Under the pieces are notes generated by a model. It worked only from the letters and a program-made list of their open reading frames with translations. It ran no database searches and was not told where the DNA came from. 14,075 nucleotides of DNA from Thomasclavelia sp. (lineage in GTDB: Bacteria; Bacillota_I; Bacilli_A; Erysipelotrichales; Coprobacillaceae), in assembly GCA_020025035.1 (NCBI GenBank), contig JAHHSU010000033.1, positions 1 to 14,075 on the forward strand, read 5' to 3'. Of the stretch, positions 7,712-13,359 are shown piece by piece. A program made the position numbers and the translations under genes. The stretch's first letter is position 1, and each line of letters begins with the position of its first letter.

Positions 7712-8998
7712 ATGATAGATATAGCAGTTTTAAGAAATAACCCTGAATTAGTAAAAGAGAATATGAAAAAGAAATTTCAAGATGATAAATTACACATTGT
7801 GGATGAAGTAATAGAATTAGATGTTGAATATAGAAAAATTGTTACAAAAGCAAGTGAATTAAGAAGTATGAGAAATAAACTTAGTAAAGAAATTGGAGAA
7901 TTTATGAGATGTGGCGATAAAGAAAAAGCTGAAGAAAATAAGATAAAAGTTAATTCTATTGCAAATGAATTAAGTGATTTAGAAGAAAAAGAGGAAGCTT
8001 TCAATAAAAAATTAAAAGATCTTATGATGATGATCCCTAATTTTATTGATGATTCTGTTCCAATAGGAAAAGATGATAGCGAAAATGTTGAAGTACAAAA
8101 ATTTGGAGAACCATTAATAAAAAACTTTGAAGTACCATACCATACAAAAATTATGGAGAGATTTGATGGAATTGATATGGAATCTGCAGGAAAAGTTGCA
8201 GGAAATGGATTTTATTATCTAATGGGAGATATTGCAAGATTACATTCATCTATTATTTCTTATGCTAGGGATTTTATGATTAATAGAGGTTTTACTTATG
8301 TCATTCCACCATATATGATTCGAAGTAATGTTGTTACTGGTGTAATGAGTTTTAAAGAGATGGATGAAATGATGTACAAAATAGAAGGCGAAGATTTATA
8401 TTTAATTGGAACAAGTGAACATTCAATGATTGGTAAATTTATAAATACTATTATTAATGAGGATAAATTACCATATACGTATACATCTTACTCTCCTTGT
8501 TTTAGAAAAGAAAAAGGTGCACATGGTATAGAAGAAAGAGGAGTCTATCGAATTCATCAATTTGAAAAACAAGAAATGATTGTCGTATGTAAACCTGAAG
8601 ATAGTAAAAAATGGTTTACACAACTTTGGACAAATACTGTAGATTTTTTTAGAAGTTTAGATATCCCAGTAAGGACTTTAGAATGTTGTTCAGGTGATTT
8701 AGCAGACTTGAAGTCTAAAAGTATAGATGTAGAAGCGTGGTCTCCTAGACAAAAAAAATACTTTGAGGTAGGAAGCTGTTCTAATTTAACTGATGCTCAA
8801 TCAAGAAGATTAGGTATTAGAGTTAATGGAAAAGACGAAAAGTATTATGCACACACTTTAAATAATACAGTAGTAGCTCCACCACGTATGATGATTGCTT
8901 TTTTAGAAAATAATTTAAATGAAGATGGTAGTGTGAATATTCCAGTTTCGTTAAGACCATATATGGGTGGAATAGAAAGGATTGAGCCAAAAAAATAA
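7712..8998 (+). CDS. serS: Seryl-tRNA synthetase
   Basis: A 428-residue class II synthetase that charges tRNA-Ser in the cytoplasm. Residues from about 25 to 110 form the antiparallel coiled-coil arm, rich in Lys, Glu and Leu, that grips the long variable arm of tRNA-Ser. Motif 2 includes CFRKEKGAHG (F264-R265-K266-E267) and runs to RIHQF. The motif 3 arginine is R392 in VVAPPRMMIAFLEN. The protein ends with PYMGGIERIEPKK. GTSEHSM and APPRMMIAFLEN replace the more familiar TSEVPL and AVGRTLVAILEN. I recall this variant from anaerobic gut Bacillota, so it looks intact rather than degenerate. It is controlled by the T-box upstream. The start at 7712 is preferred over 7706 on RBS spacing. The stop abuts parS site 2. 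Confidence 0.95.
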   Translation: MIDIAVLRNNPELVKENMKKKFQDDKLHIVDEVIELDVEYRKIVTKASELRSMRNKLSKEIGEFMRCGDKEKAEENKIKVNSIANELSDLEEKEEAFNKKLKDLMMMIPNFIDDSVPIGKDDSENVEVQKFGEPLIKNFEVPYHTKIMERFDGIDMESAGKVAGNGFYYLMGDIARLHSSIISYARDFMINRGFTYVIPPYMIRSNVVTGVMSFKEMDEMMYKIEGEDLYLIGTSEHSMIGKFINTIINEDKLPYTYTSYSPCFRKEKGAHGIEERGVYRIHQFEKQEMIVVCKPEDSKKWFTQLWTNTVDFFRSLDIPVRTLECCSGDLADLKSKSIDVEAWSPRQKKYFEVGSCSNLTDAQSRRLGIRVNGKDEKYYAHTLNNTVVAPPRMMIAFLENNLNEDGSVNIPVSLRPYMGGIERIEPKK

Positions 8999-9021
8999 TG
9001 TTTCACGTGAAACATTATTTT
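8992..9021 (+). terminator. Candidate serS terminator formed by the parS 2 palindrome
   Basis: A perfect 30-bp palindrome centred on parS 2 begins inside the last codons of serS. As RNA it gives about a 13-bp stem with a small loop, an A-rich 5' arm and TTTT at the end of the 3' arm, as in bidirectional intrinsic terminators. It is the only hairpin suited to end serS transcription, so the same bases may serve both purposes. Confidence 0.5.
8999..9014. promoter_or_regulatory. parS: parS site 2 (ParB/Spo0J binding site)
   Basis: TGTTTCACGTGAAACA is identical to site 1 and again starts on the base after a TAA stop, here that of serS. Sites 1 and 2 share the same flanks (TAA before, TTA after). 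Its centre lies 1575 bp from the centre of site 1. Confidence 0.93.
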
Positions 9022-9053
9022 AATAGATATAATAAAGAGTAGGGATTATATTG

Positions 9054-9097
9054 TAGTATCAACTAAATGTTTCACGTGAAACGTTTAGTTGATACTA
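9054..9097. repeat. 44-bp near-perfect palindrome around parS 3
   Basis: The 22-base arms 9054-9075 and 9076-9097 are complementary at 21 of 22 positions; the one mismatch is T9068/G9083, inside the parS core. The symmetry runs 14 bp beyond the 16-bp parS on each side, far more than ParB needs. It could extrude as a cruciform or fold as a long RNA hairpin. No T run follows, so it is not an obvious intrinsic terminator. Confidence 0.9.
9068..9083. promoter_or_regulatory. parS: parS site 3 (one-base variant)
   Basis: TGTTTCACGTGAAACG differs from the consensus only at the last base. It lies 69 bp centre to centre from site 2 and sits exactly at the middle of the 44-bp palindrome. Single-base parS variants are functional in other bacteria, so ParB binding is likely. 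Confidence 0.88.
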
Positions 9098-9133
9098 ATG
9101 CTGCTAATAAATATAATTAAATTATAATGAGAA

Positions 9134-9162
9134 TTGACAACGAAATAATAAGGTGATAGAAT
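9134..9162 (+). promoter_or_regulatory. Promoter of the SRP RNA gene
   Basis: TTGACA (9134-9139), a 17-bp spacer, and TAGAAT (9157-9162) preceded by TG at 9154-9155 (extended -10). The predicted start near 9168-9170 coincides with the base of the SRP RNA helix. The stretch from about 9107 to 9130 is almost pure A/T and may act as an UP element. Confidence 0.85.
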
Positions 9163-9167
9163 GTATT

Positions 9168-9251
9168 TGCCATTACAATAGATATATTCGAACCATGTCA
9201 GGACCGGAAGGTAGCAGCATTAAGAATCCCTATCTATGTGTAGTGGTTTTT
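9168..9251 (+). ncRNA. ffs: Small (4.5S-type) signal recognition particle RNA
   Basis: This RNA binds Ffh (SRP54) and targets ribosomes with signal sequences to the membrane. The conserved helix 8 core is visible around 9195-9222: TGTCAG, GACC, the GGAA tetraloop, GGTA, then GCAGCA. The distal stem pairs GCCATTAC (9169-9176) with GTAGTGGT (9240-9247), with two G-U pairs, and ATAGATA (9178-9184) with TATCTAT (9231-9237). It has no Alu domain, so it is the short form, not the long Bacillus scRNA. A T run at 9247-9251 ends the hairpin and probably terminates transcription. In Bacillus subtilis scr lies between tadA and dnaX; here it precedes tadA. Ends are predicted to within a few bases. Confidence 0.9.
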
Positions 9252-9273
9252 AGTTAAAAAGAAGGTAATAGAT

Positions 9274-9732
9274 ATGAGTAATTTAGAAGAATGGATGGTT
9301 ATAGCGTTAGAAGAAGCAAAAAAAGCAATGTTAGATAATGAAGTTCCTATAGGAGCAATTATAGTAAAAGATAATAAAGTAATAGCAAAAGGATATAATC
9401 AAAAAGAAAAATATAACAATTCGTTATATCATGCAGAAATGATTGCAATAAATGCTGCATGTAAGGAACTAGGAACATGCTATCTTGATGATTGTGAAAT
9501 GTATGTAACATTTGAACCATGTGTTATGTGTACAGGAGCATTATTGAATTGTAGAATAAAAAAAATTGTTTTTGGATGCTATGACATGAGATTTTTAAGT
9601 TTAGAAACAATTATTAATCAGTCTGATAAAAAATTGTTTAATTACACTCCAATTGTGATTGGTGGGGTTTTAGAAAAAGAATGCTCATTATTAATATCTG
9701 ATTACTTTAAGAAAAAAAGAAAAGACAAATAA
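9274..9732 (+). CDS. tadA: tRNA-specific adenosine deaminase TadA
   Basis: A 152-residue zinc deaminase that converts A34 to inosine in the anticodon of tRNA-Arg(ACG), letting it read CGU, CGC and CGA. The zinc and catalytic motif is H53-A54-E55, where E55 is the proton shuttle, with EPCVMC giving C83 and C86 as the other ligands. AMLDNEVPIGAIIV at the N-terminus is typical of TadA rather than of cytidine deaminases. GAAGG (9261-9265) lies eight bases before the ATG. The gene starts 22 bases after the SRP RNA tail and ends 30 bases before dnaX, so it may be transcribed by readthrough from the SRP promoter or from a promoter I could not identify. Confidence 0.95.
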   Translation: MSNLEEWMVIALEEAKKAMLDNEVPIGAIIVKDNKVIAKGYNQKEKYNNSLYHAEMIAINAACKELGTCYLDDCEMYVTFEPCVMCTGALLNCRIKKIVFGCYDMRFLSLETIINQSDKKLFNYTPIVIGGVLEKECSLLISDYFKKKRKDK

Positions 9733-9762
9733 AGATATATACTAGGAAATGGAGGTGGTGTT

Positions 9763-11550
9763 GTGGTGTATAAAGCTCTCTATAGAACATATAGACCAAA
9801 AGATTTCAATGAACTTGTAGGACAGGATCATATAGTAAAAACAATTCAAAATGCAATAAAACAAGATAAAATAGCACACGCTTATTTATTTACAGGACCA
9901 AGAGGAACAGGGAAAACTACAATAGCAAAACTTGTTGCAAAAGCAATTAATTGTACAAGTTCATCAGAAGATAAACCATGTAACCAATGTGAAAACTGTA
10001 TTTCTATAACTAATGGAGAACATCAAGATATTATTGAAATTGATGCTGCAAGTAATAATGGAGTAGATGAAGTAAGAGATTTAATTGAAAAAGTAAAATA
10101 TGCTCCAATTAAAGCAAAATTTAAAGTGTATATTATAGATGAAGTGCATATGATGTCAACAGGAGCATTTAACGCATTGCTTAAAACATTAGAAGAACCG
10201 CCTGCACATGTAGTATTTATACTTGCTACAACTGAACCACATAAAATATTACCAACAATTATATCTAGGTGTCAGAGATTTGATTTTAAAAAAATATCAA
10301 CAAATGAAATTGAAAATAGGTTATTTCAAGTTCTTGAAAAAGAAAATATAAATTGTGAACATAATGCAGTACAATTAATTGCTTCATTAGCAGATGGAGG
10401 AATGAGAGACGCATTAAGTATCTTAGAGCAATGTCTTGCTTATTCACCTAATCTTACGGTAGATGATGTTAATAAAGTGTATGGAATAGTTTCAATATCA
10501 CAAAAAATAGAATTTGTAAAAGGATTAATTAATAAAGATGTAAAAAAAACACTGCAAAGAATAGATGAGATGTTTTTAACTGGTATTGATATAAAAAGGT
10601 TAACTACGGATTTAATTGATATTTTAAAAGATGTTATTATCTATAAAAATACGAATGAATATCAAAGTATGTTAGTCTTATCAAAAGATGAGGTAAATGA
10701 AATTTCACCATATATGCCAATAGAAGATACATTTGAATATATTCAAATCTTGTTAGATGTTGATCAAAAGTATAAGCAAGCAACTAATAGTAAATTGTAT
10801 TTTGAAATAGCAATGTTAAAAATTATTAATAATAAAGAATTGACCTGTAATACAAAAAAAGAAAATATAACAAATCAAATAGAGTATAGTAATAAGAAAT
10901 TACATGAGAATTCTGTTATTAATAAGAAAGAAGTAAAAGAAGAAATTTATCAAACTGAAGAAAATGATTGTAGACAAAACACTAATGGAAATGATATCGT
11001 AAAAAAATGTGATAATAATCAAAATGTAAGTGTGAGCGATGAAACTATTTTAGCAGTTGTAGAAGTATCATTTGATAATATACTTAATATTTTAGTACAA
11101 GCTAAAAGAGACAGATTAAATATGATTCAGGAAAAATGGAATATTATAAGAAAGTATCAAGTGAATTTAAATACCGCAAAATATGCTAGTATGTTATGTG
11201 ATGGAAAACCTGTTGCAGCATGCGAAGGTGGTTTAATTATTACATTTGATCATTTACCACTAGTTAATAAAGTCAATTCTAATGATGACTATATGGGCTT
11301 GAAAATGTTTATCAAAGAGGTTTTAGGAGAAGAATATGATTTTATAGGAGTTTTAGCTAATGAGTGGCCTAATATAAGGAATGAGTTTATCAAACTTAAT
11401 AAAGAAGGCAAACTTCCAAAACCACAAAAGATTTCTTTAGATCATATTGATGGTAAAGAAGAGTTGATTCAACATACTAATTATAGTGAAGCACAACAAT
11501 ATGGTATAGAATTGTTTGGAGAAATAGTAGAAATAAAGGAGAAAGAATAA
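9763..11550 (+). CDS. dnaX: DNA polymerase III clamp-loader subunit tau/gamma (DnaX)
   Basis: A 595-residue AAA+ ATPase that, with delta and delta', loads the sliding clamp; tau also holds the polymerases together. Walker A is GPRGTGKTT (45-53). The zinc-binding cysteines are C64, C73, C76 and C79. Walker B is D126-E127-V128-H129, and the SRC arginine-finger motif is 168-170. After about residue 365 comes a polar, low-complexity linker, then a C-terminal domain from about 425. Translation starts at GTG 9763, seven bases after GGAGG (9751-9755), with no ATG nearby. At 11001-11007 there is an in-frame A-AAA-AAA; a -1 slip would add Met and stop at 11010-11012, giving a 416-residue gamma-like product. 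The stop shares one base with the next start. Confidence 0.96.
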   Translation: MVYKALYRTYRPKDFNELVGQDHIVKTIQNAIKQDKIAHAYLFTGPRGTGKTTIAKLVAKAINCTSSSEDKPCNQCENCISITNGEHQDIIEIDAASNNGVDEVRDLIEKVKYAPIKAKFKVYIIDEVHMMSTGAFNALLKTLEEPPAHVVFILATTEPHKILPTIISRCQRFDFKKISTNEIENRLFQVLEKENINCEHNAVQLIASLADGGMRDALSILEQCLAYSPNLTVDDVNKVYGIVSISQKIEFVKGLINKDVKKTLQRIDEMFLTGIDIKRLTTDLIDILKDVIIYKNTNEYQSMLVLSKDEVNEISPYMPIEDTFEYIQILLDVDQKYKQATNSKLYFEIAMLKIINNKELTCNTKKENITNQIEYSNKKLHENSVINKKEVKEEIYQTEENDCRQNTNGNDIVKKCDNNQNVSVSDETILAVVEVSFDNILNILVQAKRDRLNMIQEKWNIIRKYQVNLNTAKYASMLCDGKPVAACEGGLIITFDHLPLVNKVNSNDDYMGLKMFIKEVLGEEYDFIGVLANEWPNIRNEFIKLNKEGKLPKPQKISLDHIDGKEELIQHTNYSEAQQYGIELFGEIVEIKEKE

Positions 11551-11858
11551 TGAATTTTAATCAATTAATGAAACAAGCACAAAAAATGCAAAAACAAGTA
11601 GAAAAGGTAAGTAAAGAATTTGATGAAAAAGAATATACATTTAGTAGTAGTGATAAAACAATAGAAGGAGTTATTACAGGTAATTTTCAAATAAAAAATT
11701 TACAAATAAATGAAGAATTATTAGAAAAAGATAATAAAGAAGTATTAGAGGATTTATTAATGATTACTTTAAATAATGCAATTGAAACAATGAATAACGA
11801 AAAGGATGCAGCTATGGGTGCGATTACAAATGGCATCGATATGTCAAGAATGTTTTAA
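11550..11858 (+). CDS. yaaK: Nucleoid-associated protein YaaK (EbfC/YbaB family)
   Basis: A 102-residue small DNA-binding protein of the YbaB/EbfC family, which forms a dimer with two alpha-helical tweezers. The N-terminal segment MNFNQLMKQAQKMQKQ is the family hallmark, a charged helix. The beta-sheet centre (about 28-60) reads GVITGNFQIKNLQI, and the C-terminal helix ends in MSRMF. It is normally encoded between dnaX and recR, as here, and is thought to help place RecR or organise DNA. AAAGGAG (11535-11541) is eight bases before the ATG. Its start and stop each share one base with the neighbouring genes (TAATG at both ends), so dnaX-yaaK-recR is translationally coupled. Confidence 0.95.
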   Translation: MNFNQLMKQAQKMQKQVEKVSKEFDEKEYTFSSSDKTIEGVITGNFQIKNLQINEELLEKDNKEVLEDLLMITLNNAIETMNNEKDAAMGAITNGIDMSRMF

Positions 11859-12451
11859 TGATTCAATATCCAAAAACGTTTCAAGAATTAATAAATTGCT
11901 TTAAAAAATTTCCTGGAATAGGAAATAAAAATGCAGAAAGATTAGCCTATCATCTTTTAAATATGAAAAAAGAAGAGATAACTCATTTTGCTAGTATACT
12001 TTCAAAACTTGAAACAGAAATTCGATATTGTAAGATATGTGGGAATATTAGCGAAAATGAAATATGTGATATTTGTAATGATCAGTCTCGAGATCAATCG
12101 ATGATATGTGTAGTTGAAAATCCAAAAGATATATATGCAATGGAAAAAATGAGGGAATATAATGGCTTATATCATGTTTTGCATGGAGTAGTATCTATTA
12201 TGGATGGTATTACGATTGAAGATTTAAATATTGTAAGTTTGTTAGGTCGTCTTGATAGTGTCAATGAAGTAATCATCGCAACAAATCCAACAAGAAATGG
12301 TGAAACAACATCCCTCTATTTAGCAAAATTGTTAGAAAATAGAAATGTAAATGTTACAAGAATTGCAAATGGATTACCAATTGGTGGTAATTTAGATTAT
12401 GCTGATGAATTAACATTATTAAGAGCATTTGAAGGTAGAAAAAAAATATAG
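11858..12451 (+). CDS. recR: Recombination mediator protein RecR
   Basis: A 197-residue protein that forms a ring-shaped clamp and acts with RecF and RecO in loading RecA at gaps. The helix-hairpin-helix starts at FPGIGNKNAERL (18-29). The zinc finger is C58-x2-C61 ... C70-x2-C73. TOPRIM begins at about E87 in VVENPKDIYAMEK, followed by YHVLHGVVSIMDGI and, near the end, GLPIGGNLDYADELTL, the conserved C-terminal block. Length is normal. No strong ribosome binding site precedes it; the start shares a base with the yaaK stop, so it likely depends on coupling. A hairpin follows 12 bases after the stop. Confidence 0.97.
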   Translation: MIQYPKTFQELINCFKKFPGIGNKNAERLAYHLLNMKKEEITHFASILSKLETEIRYCKICGNISENEICDICNDQSRDQSMICVVENPKDIYAMEKMREYNGLYHVLHGVVSIMDGITIEDLNIVSLLGRLDSVNEVIIATNPTRNGETTSLYLAKLLENRNVNVTRIANGLPIGGNLDYADELTLLRAFEGRKKI

Positions 12452-12463
12452 TTATTTGTATCT

Positions 12464-12495
12464 AAACACCTCATATAGTAGTATAGGAGGTGTTT
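12464..12495 (+). promoter_or_regulatory. Hairpin after recR that buries the bofA-like ribosome binding site
   Basis: AAACACCTC (12464-12472) pairs perfectly with GAGGTGTTT (12487-12495). After one A-G mismatch, TATA/TATA closes a GTAG loop. The 3' arm contains AGGAGG (12485-12490), the ribosome binding site of the next gene (ATG at 12500). The hairpin ends in a short T run, so it may terminate the recR transcript and also block translation of readthrough RNA. Confidence 0.7.
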
Positions 12496-12499
12496 TATT

Positions 12500-12691
12500 A
12501 TGATAAGAAAATTATTTAAAGTAGTATCTAAAATAATACTTTCTATACTTATAATTGTTTTAATTAATTCAATTGGAGATAAATACCTATTTCAGTTGCC
12601 ATTTAATCTCTTTAGTATATCAATGATTACAATATTAGGTGTCCCAGGGCTTATTGTATTAATTCTAATAAATACTTTTATTTATTTATAA
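12500..12691 (+). CDS. Small membrane protein, BofA-like
   Basis: A 63-residue hydrophobic protein with two likely membrane segments (about 8-25 and 40-62) and basic residues at the N-terminus (IRKLFK). The second half fits the BofA family: VLINSIG (20-26), LPFN (33-36) and LGVPGLIVL (46-54), the conserved asparagine, proline and GxPG of that family. In Bacillus subtilis BofA (87 residues) inhibits SpoIVFB processing of pro-sigma-K and lies in this same stretch after recR. This copy is shorter at the N-terminus and nothing else sporulation-related is in view, so its role may differ. It has a strong AGGAGG site nine bases before the ATG, inside a hairpin. Confidence 0.72.
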   Translation: MIRKLFKVVSKIILSILIIVLINSIGDKYLFQLPFNLFSISMITILGVPGLIVLILINTFIYL

Positions 12692-12704
12692 AATTAGATA
12701 TAAT
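12676..12704 (+). promoter_or_regulatory. Weak promoter candidate upstream of tmk
   Basis: TATAAT at 12699-12704 is a good -10, with only TTTTAT (12676-12681) as -35 at 17 bp. In such AT-rich DNA this could arise by chance. It would allow tmk-holB to be transcribed independently of recR and the hairpin. Confidence 0.28.
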
Positions 12705-12735
12705 AAGTTGTAAAGATAAATAGGGGTGACAAGTT

Positions 12736-13359
12736 ATGTCAGGAGTTTTTATTAGTATAGAAGGCCCTGAGGGTAGTGGAAAAACAACGATATCTAAGTT
12801 AATAAAAAATGAATTAGTTAAAAGAGGCTTCGATGTAGTATTAACGCGTGAGCCTGGTGGTATAGATATATCCGAACAAATAAGAAATATTATTTTAGAT
12901 AGTAAAAATGTTATGATGGATTCAAAAACTGAAGCATTGTTATATGCTGCAGCAAGACGTCAACATTTAGTTGAAAAGGTTTTACCTGCATTAAATCAAG
13001 GGGCGATTGTATTATGTGATAGATTTGTAGATAGTTCGCTAGTATATCAAGGAGTTGCAAGAGGATTAGGTATTGAAAAAGTATATGATATAAATTTATT
13101 TGCAATAGAGGATGTTATGCCTAACTGTACTATTTTTTTTGATATTGATCCTTGTTTAGGACTTCAACGTATAAATAATGACTCATCTAGAGAAGTAAAT
13201 CGTTTAGATTTAGAAGGAATAGAGTTTCATCAAAAAGTGTATCAAGGGTATAAGGAAGTTGTAAAAAAATACTCTGATAGAATAATAGAGGTTGATGCTT
13301 CTAAAACAGTTGAAGAGGTGTATCAAGACGTACTATGTATTATAGAGGATTATTTATGA
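12736..13359 (+). CDS. tmk: Thymidylate kinase
   Basis: A 207-residue P-loop kinase that phosphorylates dTMP to dTDP using ATP, an essential step in dTTP supply. The P-loop is EGPEGSGKTT (9-18), the TMP-binding segment TREPGG is 37-42, and D95-R96-F97 starts the DRFVDSSLVYQG motif. The LID region is DSSREVNRLDLEG, followed by FHQKVYQGY, as in Gram-positive enzymes. Length is normal. GGGGTG lies just before the ATG with about eight bases of spacing. The stop overlaps the holB start (ATGA). Tmk beside holB, downstream of recR, is standard Bacillota order. Confidence 0.97.
   Translation: MSGVFISIEGPEGSGKTTISKLIKNELVKRGFDVVLTREPGGIDISEQIRNIILDSKNVMMDSKTEALLYAAARRQHLVEKVLPALNQGAIVLCDRFVDSSLVYQGVARGLGIEKVYDINLFAIEDVMPNCTIFFDIDPCLGLQRINNDSSREVNRLDLEGIEFHQKVYQGYKEVVKKYSDRIIEVDASKTVEEVYQDVLCIIEDYL

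Noticed and set aside
8845..8853. TTATGCACA, a match to the DnaA-box consensus TTATNCACA
   Set aside because: It is a single site inside the conserved serS coding sequence, with no cluster and no AT-rich unwinding region nearby; I noticed no other DnaA-box matches, so there is no support for an origin here.
9028..9033. TATAAT upstream of the 44-bp palindrome as a promoter
   Set aside because: No -35-like hexamer lies at 16-18 bp; in DNA this AT-rich a lone TATAAT is weak evidence.
10541..10548. Second A run in dnaX as a frameshift site
   Set aside because: The -1 frame does not stop at once, and the site lies in the clamp-loader core, so a slip would not give a gamma-like protein.
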